This document shows, piece after piece, positions 1 through 6,643 of a stretch of DNA of 8,308 nucleotides (position 1 is its first letter; each line of letters begins with the position of its first letter). The notes under the pieces were generated by a model. The model saw nothing but the letters and a program-made list of their open reading frames with translations. It ran no database searches and was not told the DNA's origin. The stretch is from Desulfobacteraceae bacterium (lineage in GTDB: Bacteria; Desulfobacterota; Desulfobacteria; Desulfobacterales; Desulfobacteraceae). Position numbers and translations under genes: made by a program. Location: positions 1 through 8,308 of the forward strand of contig JAABSK010000107.1 of NCBI GenBank assembly GCA_011390435.1. Reading direction: 5' to 3'.

Positions 1-500
1 TTGATATCAAAGCGGTTGTGACCCATTATTATCAACCTGGCCCGCACCCTTTGCCCAGAAAACGGTTCAGCGCGTTTGCAGACGTTTGCGATCAACAGGG
101 AATCCCCCTTGTTGTTGTGGGTAAAAATCAGGAGAACCTGAAAATTTTGAAACATCTGGAGTTTGATTTTCTCGTGGCAAACTGTTACCGATTTAAGATT
201 CCCTTGGAGATTATCGATCTGGCCCGTATTTCAGCCCTGAACATGCACCGGTCGCTTCTGCCGAAGTATAAAGGGGCCAAGCCCCTGAAACAGGCCCTGG
301 CCGCCCGGGACACCCGGACTGGAACAACGGTTCATCACATGACGGACATCATTGATTCAGGGGAGATTGTGGCCCAGCATGACGTTCCCATTGCGCCGGG
401 AGACACAGAGGCATCATTGTTTGAAAAATTATATCCAACCCAGTATCCATTGATGAAACACGCCATCTTCAAATTGCTCAGGAGGCCGATTGCCGGATAA
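1..500 (+). CDS. Formyltransferase, PurN/Fmt family, probably acting on an amino sugar (5' end outside window)
   Basis: The reading frame is open from base 3 to a TAA at 498-500, so the gene begins before the window. A GTG at 18 is in frame but is unlikely to be the real start, because the family normally has about 30 more N-terminal residues (first beta strand and turn). Counting from that GTG, the motif N75-M-H77-x-SLLPKYKG is followed by D113 in IIDSGE. This is the Asn-His-Asp triad of N10-formyl-tetrahydrofolate formyltransferases, and the His-to-Asp distance of 36 equals that of E. coli Fmt and PurN. The protein ends soon after the catalytic core and lacks the C-terminal tRNA-binding domain of Fmt, so a small-molecule acceptor is likely. 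The neighbouring glycan genes suggest a nucleotide-linked amino sugar (inference). The last 11 bases overlap the next gene, which points to translational coupling. Confidence 0.85.
   Translation, partial: DIKAVVTHYYQPGPHPLPRKRFSAFADVCDQQGIPLVVVGKNQENLKILKHLEFDFLVANCYRFKIPLEIIDLARISALNMHRSLLPKYKGAKPLKQALAARDTRTGTTVHHMTDIIDSGEIVAQHDVPIAPGDTEASLFEKLYPTQYPLMKHAIFKLLRRPIAG
480..485 (+). promoter_or_regulatory. Shine-Dalgarno site that fixes a TTG start
   Basis: A perfect AGGAGG lies inside the end of the formyltransferase gene, four bases before the TTG at 490. No ATG or GTG in the same frame is placed as well, so this site is the reason for choosing the rare TTG start of the TIM-barrel gene. The spacing is on the short side. 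Confidence 0.65.
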
Positions 501-1236
501 AATAAAGCGTGGCCTCAAATTGTGGACCTGCAATCACGATCAGTATGATGCAGCAGTCTCCCTGGTACGGACCGGTCAGGTTGAATTTGTGGAGTTGCTC
601 TATGTTCCGGGGCACACAACCGGTCTTGAAAAACTGTCCGGCATCGAGGTGATCCTGCATGGCCCCACAGCACAGCAGGGGTATTGTTTTGGTGACGGCC
701 GGACAGAACAAAACAGTGCCGTTCTCTTTGAGATGATCAAATGGTGTGACCGGCTGGGGGCAACTTACATGATCCTGCACCCTGAGTTTGGAACGGTTTC
801 CAATTTTATCCGGTTGCTCAACACCATGGATGACCATCGGTTTGTTGTTGAAAATATGCCGATGTACGGCATTGACCCTGGAAAACCGCTGATCGCCTTT
901 ACTGCAGATGAGATAGACGAAATTTTAAACCGGACCCATGCTGGATTCTGTCTGGACCTTGCCCATGCCGTAAAAGCAGCGCTGGCATTGGAAACAGACT
1001 ACAAACCGTACGTTCAGCGGTTTATGGCGTTTCACCCGGTGATTGCCCATATCAGTGACGGCAGGCTTGACAACACAGTGGATGAGCATCTGGACCTTGG
1101 ACAGGGCGAATTTGATCTGGAATTTTTGAACACCCTTATTTCAAAAAGCAGTGTTACCCACCTTACATTTGAAGTCCCCAAGAAAAACGGCCTGGAAAAC
1201 GACATCAAAAATATGGGGTTCATGCATTGGGGATAA
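490..1236 (+). CDS. TIM-barrel metal enzyme, xylose isomerase-like / AP endonuclease 2 superfamily
   Basis: This 248-residue protein shows the motif series of the superfamily that holds endonuclease IV and sugar isomerases/epimerases: H57 (ILHGP), H97 (ILHPEFG), E121 (VVENMP), D156 and H159 (CLDLAHA), H187 (AHISDG), D198-x-H200 (VDEHLDLGQGE) and E228 (TFEVP). These match, in order and in local spacing, the nine metal ligands of endonuclease IV, which bind three zinc ions. The protein is about 35 residues shorter than E. coli Nfo. Many relatives are sugar-phosphate isomerases or epimerases that keep only part of the ligand set. The start is a TTG at 490 behind AGGAGG, and the gene overlaps the formyltransferase gene by 11 bases, so the two are probably translated together. 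The context favours a sugar substrate, but the full ligand set leaves a phosphodiesterase or AP endonuclease role open. Its 3' end overlaps the convergent glycosyltransferase gene by 17 bases. Confidence 0.85.
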   Translation: MPDKIKRGLKLWTCNHDQYDAAVSLVRTGQVEFVELLYVPGHTTGLEKLSGIEVILHGPTAQQGYCFGDGRTEQNSAVLFEMIKWCDRLGATYMILHPEFGTVSNFIRLLNTMDDHRFVVENMPMYGIDPGKPLIAFTADEIDEILNRTHAGFCLDLAHAVKAALALETDYKPYVQRFMAFHPVIAHISDGRLDNTVDEHLDLGQGEFDLEFLNTLISKSSVTHLTFEVPKKNGLENDIKNMGFMHWG

Positions 1237-3319
1237 CGGTCTGTCCTGCCGACTGCATGGCAGCTGCCAGCCTTGCATGGGAAAGATTCTGAGGAGAAAT
1301 GCCGTCGGACCGGTACAACGCGTCTTCTGATGTCCATAACCGGCTGTGCCACCGGCTGTAAAAATAGACGGCACTGTCCCTGTCCGTGGACTGAAAAGGC
1401 ACCGCCAGCTGGATCATGCGAAGATCCGGAAGATAGACAATTGCATCTGGATCATCTGTTTTGCAGTGAATTTTCAGACACAGGTCCATCAGCCAGTAGG
1501 GGCCTGCTGACGGTGTAAATCCCCCAGCCTGGACAAACAGGTCTTTTTCCACGGCAAGCATGAGATCCACCATCTGAAAACTTCTTTCTTTGCATGCCGG
1601 TGGAAACTCAACAAAGAGGTGGTGGTAGGCAGGAACCGGGGCGTTGTTTCGATCCACCACCATGCCGGATCCGATGATTCTGCCGGAAGTGTCACAGATA
1701 CGCCCGCCAAAGGCTTTTTTGTTTCCATGGGTTGAAAATGCTTTGTTCAGGCAGGCCAGCCATCCTTCGAGGGGGGCAAGATTCTTTTCAAGAAAAATCA
1801 GGCGTTCTCCCCTGGCACTGGCTGCAGCGGTGTTGAGCGTGGAGATCCAGTGATGGTTTTCCCGCACCAGTATCCGTTGGATGTCTCCGGTTAATGAGTC
1901 TGCAATCCTGCGGATATCATCTGACATCTGGTGCGGTTCCAGCAGAATGATTTCATAATCGCCCTGACTCCGGGAATTGAATGCGATCGCTTCAAGCTGT
2001 GCCAGAAATGCATCTGGATGATCCGGCACGGTCACAAAGATCGACCATTTTTTGTCGGGCGCACAGCAGGGGGGTTTCAGGGCGGTTAAAGGGGTTGTGG
2101 CTGCCTGAATGCTTTGTTTGAAAATCCTGCATACCGTTTCAATGGCACCAGTGGTGTCGATGATCTCGCGCATCAGAAATGCCTGTTTTTGCGCTTCAGA
2201 AATCAGGCATGAAAAGTCCAGGCCGTCTGTCAATGCATCGGCAAATTCCTGGGCACGCATCTTGACAGCCACTTTCTGGTCCACAAAAGAATACGGCGCA
2301 TTCGGAGTATAGGCAAAATCCAGTTTCACCAGGGGTTTGCCAAAGGCAATGGCTTCGAGTCCGGTGGTGCTGGGTTGCGCAAGGACACAGACATCTGCCA
2401 TGGAGATCAGGTCATAGGTGCTTTCCTGGGCATGGATAAAGTGGATATGACGGTTGAAAAGGGTTTTGACAGCAGAGCGCCACTGATCAAGCTGTGGTTT
2501 TTTGGACGCCGGATGAAATTTGACAAACAAAGCCTGGGAATCGGTGTCTGATACTGCCGTGAAAACAGGGGCGAGCAGGTCTGGGTCCGGCAGTGTGGAC
2601 GACAAAAGCAGCAGGGAGACAAAACAGTGGGAGATGCCATAGGAAGCCCGTTTTTTTTTCCGGATCTGCTGGGTTTCCTGAAAGGCGATCTCTTTTGCCA
2701 GGTGGGTGTTGCCCACTGGAATGATCTTTGATTCAGGTGCATCGAAACTGACCATTTTCTGCTTGACCCGTTCGCCCCACACAAGATTCTGGGTTGCGTA
2801 CTGGGCGTGTCCGGAATAGCCGAAATCCAGGTTGTAGGTCAGGCCTTCCTGAAGGGTGAAAAACGGGATCTGCTTTTTTTTGGCCCAGAAGGCAAACATT
2901 TTTCCCCAGCGATTGAGTTCATGCAGGCAGAAACACAGATCCGGTTTTTTTTGCGCCAGCAGATTCCGGATGCCCACATACTCCATGGCAGTGGCATGCA
3001 GGGTCTTGTCCGTCACTGTCACCGGCAGGGTTCCAAGCAGAAAGTCTTTTTTCAAAGCAGTGGCAACGGTTTGTTTGAGCAGGGAATAGTGTTGACGGAT
3101 TTGGTCGTGATCGGTGTCTGTGATAAAATCATAGATATGGTCATAGTCCAGCCCCAGTTGAATGGCTGTTGTTTCCTGTGAGCGTTCAGCCTGGCCCACA
3201 ATATAGTGTATGTTTGCGCCGCTTTTTGACAGCGTTTCCATCACCGGTGTGATAAACCGGGTGTGGTGGGGAAGGGCAATATAGGCAAGGATCTGTTTAT
3301 CTTTCCAGAATACATCCAT
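1220..3319 (-). CDS. Two-domain glycosyltransferase: GT-B-like N-terminal domain plus degenerate GT-A (family 2-like) C-terminal domain
   Basis: I take the ATG at 3319, giving 699 residues. It lies one base after the stop of the upstream gene and 11 bases after a GGAG. Two GTGs (3331, 3328) would add four residues but sit on that GGAG. Residues about 8-400 resemble GT-B/CDP-glycerol-transferase-type proteins: an alternating strand/helix pattern, LFVKFHPAS near 265-272 and DVCVLAQPSTTGLEAIAFGK near 309-328, the usual donor-site loop of GT-B enzymes. Residues about 425-650 follow the order of a family 2 GT-A domain: YEIILLE, then ARGERLIFLEKN near 502-513, then AGGF and WLMDLCLKI near 598-617. 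The usual DxD is replaced by E-K-N and the early nucleotide-binding Asp motif is absent, so this half may not be catalytic. No membrane segment or signal peptide is seen, which suggests a cytoplasmic or membrane-peripheral protein. The acceptor and donor cannot be read from the sequence. Confidence 0.75.
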   Translation of the reverse strand: MDVFWKDKQILAYIALPHHTRFITPVMETLSKSGANIHYIVGQAERSQETTAIQLGLDYDHIYDFITDTDHDQIRQHYSLLKQTVATALKKDFLLGTLPVTVTDKTLHATAMEYVGIRNLLAQKKPDLCFCLHELNRWGKMFAFWAKKKQIPFFTLQEGLTYNLDFGYSGHAQYATQNLVWGERVKQKMVSFDAPESKIIPVGNTHLAKEIAFQETQQIRKKKRASYGISHCFVSLLLLSSTLPDPDLLAPVFTAVSDTDSQALFVKFHPASKKPQLDQWRSAVKTLFNRHIHFIHAQESTYDLISMADVCVLAQPSTTGLEAIAFGKPLVKLDFAYTPNAPYSFVDQKVAVKMRAQEFADALTDGLDFSCLISEAQKQAFLMREIIDTTGAIETVCRIFKQSIQAATTPLTALKPPCCAPDKKWSIFVTVPDHPDAFLAQLEAIAFNSRSQGDYEIILLEPHQMSDDIRRIADSLTGDIQRILVRENHHWISTLNTAAASARGERLIFLEKNLAPLEGWLACLNKAFSTHGNKKAFGGRICDTSGRIIGSGMVVDRNNAPVPAYHHLFVEFPPACKERSFQMVDLMLAVEKDLFVQAGGFTPSAGPYWLMDLCLKIHCKTDDPDAIVYLPDLRMIQLAVPFQSTDRDSAVYFYSRWHSRLWTSEDALYRSDGISPQNLSHARLAAAMQSAGQTVIPNA

Positions 3320-3320
3320 T

Positions 3321-4481
3321 TTATGCACCACTCCGTGTCAGTTCCATCATGATATCACCAAAAGCGCGTGTGTTTGTCGCCTGAGAAACCACTGTTTCAA
3401 CCGCATTCAAAAGTGCTTCTGCCGTGCCCACCCGTTTTTTGAATCCCGTATCCACAGGCGGCACAAAAGGATCAAAGATGATACTGGGGATGTTTTTATC
3501 CTGTGCGAGCTGGGTCTGAAAACATGCGGAACAGGCCACCACGCTGTCTGCTGTCAGCATTTCCCAGGGATTGGTCATGTCGTGATATGAAACAGACGCA
3601 AACCGGGTGATCTCCTGATGGTACACTGTCTGGATAATCTCCTGCTGGGTATATGGCCCCCTTGCCTGGTCACTGGAAAAACCAAACATCAGGTGGAGTC
3701 TTTTCCCCAGTGGTTGAAGAATTTGCAAAAGATTTTGATATTCATGGATCATGGCCACATTGTGGGGAAGGTATAAAACGGTCTGTTGGGCTGGAATGGT
3801 GTGCAGATTTCGATAATGGTAGGCTGCTTTTGTACCGGTCATGTTGAATTGTGTGGCAACAGATGAAAACAGAGCGGATTCATAAAGGGGGAGCAGCCAG
3901 ACATGGCGATGTCCCAGGGTTTGCGTCAAATGCGCATGGCTTTCCGGATAACGGGTGACAATGCCGTCGGGCAGTGACGGCGCAAGCCCCCATCGGGTAT
4001 CCAGCGGCAGCAGTTCATATCCGATAACAGGAATCCGGTTCTGTCTGGCCCAGAGAACAGCCGCATGATAGATTCGCTCTTCTGTTTCTGAAGACCCCAG
4101 CGGGGTCGGGATCTGAAGGATCAGGCCGCAGGTGTGGGAGGGGGGTGCAAACACCATTTCCGTATGGATGACATTGCCCCCGCTCAGATCATCCAGCAGC
4201 AGGACATCGGCAAATAAAAGCCCGTCGCTGAAACCGTTTTCACCGAAACATTCTTTTTTGGCAGTATATCCCTGAAATGAATTTTTTGCGGTGCGCCTTA
4301 CGGTTTTAAACATTCTGGGAGACAGATCTGTGATGTTATCCAGAATGTCCTCGCTGGAATCGGGCACGATGAACACCAGGTCCAGAACCGGTTCAGTTCT
4401 GATTTGCAGGAGTTTTAAAAACTCGGAAATAATGGGTGTTATCTGATTGGATTGAACCAGCCAGAGCATGGTTTTTTTCAT
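3321..4481 (-). CDS. Uncharacterised GT-B-like protein of a glycan locus
   Basis: I do not recognise a named family with certainty. The chosen ATG at 4481 gives 386 residues beginning MKKTMLWLVQ and has a GGAAG six bases upstream. A TTG at 4496 would add five residues. The protein is soluble-looking, with no signal peptide or membrane helix. The C-terminal half has a Rossmann-like pattern: VLYLPHN near 235-241, MLTADSVVACS near 308-318 and NIPSIIFDPF near 330-339. This resembles the end of GT-B glycosyltransferases, where a 'place under guard' loop is followed by 'gkPvI.fDp'. The N-terminal half is less informative. It is the first gene of a two-gene unit: its TAA (3323-3321) is one base from the ATG of the two-domain glycosyltransferase, which implies translational coupling and a shared task. 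A nucleotide-sugar-dependent transferase or an inactive partner of the downstream enzyme both fit. Confidence 0.6.
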   Translation of the reverse strand: MKKTMLWLVQSNQITPIISEFLKLLQIRTEPVLDLVFIVPDSSEDILDNITDLSPRMFKTVRRTAKNSFQGYTAKKECFGENGFSDGLLFADVLLLDDLSGGNVIHTEMVFAPPSHTCGLILQIPTPLGSSETEERIYHAAVLWARQNRIPVIGYELLPLDTRWGLAPSLPDGIVTRYPESHAHLTQTLGHRHVWLLPLYESALFSSVATQFNMTGTKAAYHYRNLHTIPAQQTVLYLPHNVAMIHEYQNLLQILQPLGKRLHLMFGFSSDQARGPYTQQEIIQTVYHQEITRFASVSYHDMTNPWEMLTADSVVACSACFQTQLAQDKNIPSIIFDPFVPPVDTGFKKRVGTAEALLNAVETVVSQATNTRAFGDIMMELTRSGA

Positions 4482-4514
4482 ACGAGGCTTCCACAATGGG
4501 GCTCTAAAAAAGCG

Positions 4515-4544
4515 TTGGTTTTTGATTCATGCATGGTATATAAT
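4515..4544 (+). promoter_or_regulatory. Candidate sigma-70 promoter for the pseC-like gene
   Basis: TTGGTT (4515-4520) is separated by 18 bases from a perfect TATAAT (4539-4544). Transcription would start near 4551 and leave an untranslated leader of about 53 bases before the ATG at 4604. The -10 box lies inside the left half of the palindrome at 4536-4559, so a protein bound to the palindrome would block it. Confidence 0.5.
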
Positions 4545-4559
4545 CATATGGTTATATAC
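4536..4559. promoter_or_regulatory. 24-bp near-perfect palindrome, candidate operator in a divergent promoter region
   Basis: The two halves are GTATATAATCAT and ATGGTTATATAC. They are reverse complements at 11 of 12 positions, and the centre is CATATG. The site lies between the divergently transcribed GT-B-like and pseC-like genes and overlaps a TATAAT box on the + strand. On the - strand the same dyad offers TATAAC at 4556-4551, with only a weak -35 (TTTTCT) 17 bases upstream. A dimeric regulator is the likely user (inference). Confidence 0.5.
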
Positions 4560-4603
4560 ATTTCCGGTTTTAAAGAAAAGGATGTTTTTCACAATCGCCT
4601 CCA

Positions 4604-5767
4604 ATGAAACCCATTGAAAACAAACCAAAGCCAATTCCATATGGTCGGCAGTGCATTGATTCGGCAGATGTGGCAGCGGTGACGGAAGCCCTGCTGTCTG
4701 ACTGGCTCACCACCGGCCCCAGGGTTGAGGCATTTGAAGAAAAAACAGCAAAAACAGCCGGTGTCCGGTGCGGTGGTGCTGTCAGCAGCGGTACCGCAGC
4801 TTTGCATGCGGCAATGCACGCCATTGGCATCGGCCCGGGAGATGAGGTCATTGTTCCGCCAATGACTTTTGCCGCCACTGCAAATGCAGTGGTGTATCAG
4901 GGAGGCACTCCTGTTTTTGCTGATGTTCAGCCGGATACGCTGCTGCTGGATCCTGAAACTGTTGAAGCAAGGATCAGCTCAAAAACCCGTGCGATTGTGG
5001 CAGTGGACTATGCAGGACAGATGTGTGATTATGACCGGTTGCAGCAGATCGCGCAGCGCCACGGGCTTTATCTTGTTGCAGATGCCTGCCATTCCATTGG
5101 CGGGCAGTATAAAGGGCGGTTGTCCGGCAGTTGCGCAGATCTGAGTGTTTTCAGCTTTCACCCGGTCAAACACGTGACAACCGGTGAAGGCGGGATGGTG
5201 GTCTCTGACAATCCAGACCTGATTGCCCGGGTCAAACAGTTCAGAAATCATGGCATTACCACGGATCTGCATGAGCGGGAGGCTGCCGGGTCCTGGTATT
5301 ATGAAATCGCGGATATCGGCTATAATTACCGGCTTACTGATTTTCAATGTGCCCTGGGGATTGCCCAGCTTGAAAAACTGGCCGCCAGCATTGAAAAACG
5401 AAATGCCATTGCCCGCTGCTATGACGAATTTTTCAGTCAGGTTCCCCAGATATCTGCACTTCACACACAGCCGTATAATCATCATGCCTATCATCTCTAC
5501 GTGATTCAGCTGCACCTTGAAACAGGGAGCAGAACGCGTCAGCAGGTCTTCTCTTTTCTCCGCAATGAAAATATCGGTGTGAATGTGCATTATATCCCGG
5601 TCCACTGCCATCCGTTTTATCAAAAAAAATTTCACACTTTCAAAGGGCTCTGTCCTTCGGCAGAAGCTGCGTACGAACGAATCCTGACGCTTCCGATTTT
5701 TCCTTCCATGGACAAGACAGACATGGACCGGGTCTGTCAGGCGGTTCAGGCCGCAGTTCAGAATTGA
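4604..5767 (+). CDS. pseC: PseC-type UDP-4-amino-4,6-dideoxy-N-acetyl-beta-L-altrosamine transaminase (DegT/DnrJ/EryC1/StrS family)
   Basis: This PLP-dependent enzyme transfers an amino group, normally from glutamate, to the 4-keto carbon of a UDP-linked 6-deoxy sugar. It is the second step towards pseudaminic acid, in the cytoplasm. The 387 residues cover the whole family length. Visible signatures are DWLTTGPRVEAFE near 33-45, SSGTAALHA at 61-69, PPMTFAATANA at 85-95, VDYAGQMCDYD at 134-144, DACHSIG at 160-166 (D160 contacts the pyridine nitrogen) and FSFHPVKHVTTGEGG at 183-197, in which K189 binds PLP. The YAGQ-CDY and HPVK-TTGEGG wording is typical of PseC rather than other family members, but related 4-aminosugar transaminases cannot be excluded. 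The ATG at 4604 is the only possible start after an in-frame stop at 4571, yet it has no good Shine-Dalgarno site. No other pseudaminic acid genes are in the window. Confidence 0.85.
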   Translation: MKPIENKPKPIPYGRQCIDSADVAAVTEALLSDWLTTGPRVEAFEEKTAKTAGVRCGGAVSSGTAALHAAMHAIGIGPGDEVIVPPMTFAATANAVVYQGGTPVFADVQPDTLLLDPETVEARISSKTRAIVAVDYAGQMCDYDRLQQIAQRHGLYLVADACHSIGGQYKGRLSGSCADLSVFSFHPVKHVTTGEGGMVVSDNPDLIARVKQFRNHGITTDLHEREAAGSWYYEIADIGYNYRLTDFQCALGIAQLEKLAASIEKRNAIARCYDEFFSQVPQISALHTQPYNHHAYHLYVIQLHLETGSRTRQQVFSFLRNENIGVNVHYIPVHCHPFYQKKFHTFKGLCPSAEAAYERILTLPIFPSMDKTDMDRVCQAVQAAVQN

Positions 5768-5772
5768 GCTGT

Positions 5773-5800
5773 TAAAGAAACCATTCATACCCGCCGATGC
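5773..5800 (+). promoter_or_regulatory. Candidate sigma-28 (FliA) flagellar promoter
   Basis: TAAAGAAA (5773-5780) is followed, 12 bases later, by GCCGATGC (5793-5800). The enterobacterial FliA consensus is TAAAGTTT, 11 bases, GCCGATAA. The -10 half matches at GCCGAT and the -35 half at TAAAG, and the spacing is one base long. It begins six bases after the pseC stop and lies 66 bases before the MotB-like start, where a late flagellar promoter would be expected for stator genes. Confidence 0.55.
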
Positions 5801-5850
5801 TAAGTAGATTGAAGTACAGCGGAATTCTGCAGGGCGATGATCAATAAAAA

Positions 5851-5866
5851 AAGGACACGGTGATCC
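5851..5866 (+). promoter_or_regulatory. Unusual ribosome binding site of the MotB-like gene
   Basis: AAGGA (5851-5855) lies 11 bases before the ATG. Between them, GGTGATCC (5859-5866) directly abuts the ATG and is the exact complement of the 3'-terminal GGATCACC stretch of bacterial 16S rRNA, the part just beyond the usual anti-Shine-Dalgarno core. The two pieces together look like a full-length complement interrupted by a CAC insertion. Confidence 0.4.
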
Positions 5867-6595
5867 ATGACATCCGATAAAAATTCTTTATCCACTGGTT
5901 TAATGGGCCATGACAATCTGGATGATTACCACGATCAGATTCTTTCCTATGAGACTGAAACGCGGCATGACAAATGGTCTGTCTCCTGGTCTGACCTGAT
6001 GATGACCATGTTTATTTTTTTTGCGGTCCTGTATGTTTACCAGACGGGAAACCGGGATCTCCTGTTTGGCAAAGGACCGGGGCAGAACCAGATATCTGAG
6101 GAAGGGGCAAATCGTGTCCTGGATATCACAGCAGGACATGACGCATCTCATATTTACGACCAGGCACGGCAGGCGATTTCAGAAGTGATGTTCACAGAGC
6201 CCAGCTCGGTGGAACTGATGGAAAACGGCGCAGTCCGAATTGTCCTGGCAGGAGATCTGTTGTTTGATCCGGGAAAGGCTGAATTGCGGATCGGCGCAAG
6301 GTATCAGCTTGACCAGATCGCGCGGGTGCTGAATGAAACAGAATATTTAATCAATGTGGTGGGCCACACAGATGATTCCCCCACCCGGTCGGAAAGATAT
6401 CCCACCAATTGGGAGCTGTCAGCAAATCGGGCAGTCATGGTGGCCAGATATCTGACTGAAGTCACTGGTGTGGACGCAGCCCGGATAAAGGTCAGTGCCT
6501 GGTCGTTTTACCAGGCGGTCCGGCCCAATGATACTTCGGAAAACCGGGCGCTGAACCGGCGGGTGGAGATCATACTGGAAAAGCAGCTGCCCTGA
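5867..6595 (+). CDS. motB: MotB-like stator protein with OmpA-type peptidoglycan-binding domain
   Basis: This 242-residue protein has a short cytoplasmic N-terminus, one membrane segment near 41-60 and a periplasmic C-terminal domain. The sequence WSVSWSDLMMTMFIFFAVLY carries D43, at the place of the ion-binding aspartate of MotB (D32 in E. coli). Residues about 115-240 form an OmpA/MotB domain: VVGHTDD at 164-170 and NWELSANRAVMVARYL at 181-196, with D169 and R188 in the positions that hold the diaminopimelate of peptidoglycan. The final NRALNRRVEIIL motif is also typical. In the inner membrane such proteins pair with a MotA-type subunit, here the next gene 48 bases downstream, to form the ion channel that drives the flagellar motor. 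The protein is shorter than E. coli MotB (308 residues), mostly in the linker. A non-flagellar MotAB-like energiser is the alternative; the sigma-28-like promoter favours the flagellar reading. Confidence 0.82.
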   Translation: MTSDKNSLSTGLMGHDNLDDYHDQILSYETETRHDKWSVSWSDLMMTMFIFFAVLYVYQTGNRDLLFGKGPGQNQISEEGANRVLDITAGHDASHIYDQARQAISEVMFTEPSSVELMENGAVRIVLAGDLLFDPGKAELRIGARYQLDQIARVLNETEYLINVVGHTDDSPTRSERYPTNWELSANRAVMVARYLTEVTGVDAARIKVSAWSFYQAVRPNDTSENRALNRRVEIILEKQLP

Positions 6596-6643
6596 TGTGT
6601 CTTTTGGGCATACAATCTGATTTTATTGCAATAAGGAGAAACC

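Noticed and set aside
1..500. Methionyl-tRNA formyltransferase (fmt) as the identity of the first gene
   Set aside because: The catalytic core fits, but the C-terminal tRNA-binding domain is absent and the neighbours are glycan genes, not def or other translation genes.
478..837. 119-residue - strand frame opposite the TIM-barrel gene
   Set aside because: Antisense to a gene with a full set of conserved motifs; no independent evidence for coding.
4979..5788. 269-residue - strand frame opposite pseC
   Set aside because: It is the shadow of a clearly conserved PLP aminotransferase; its translation has no coherent domain and no ribosome binding site.
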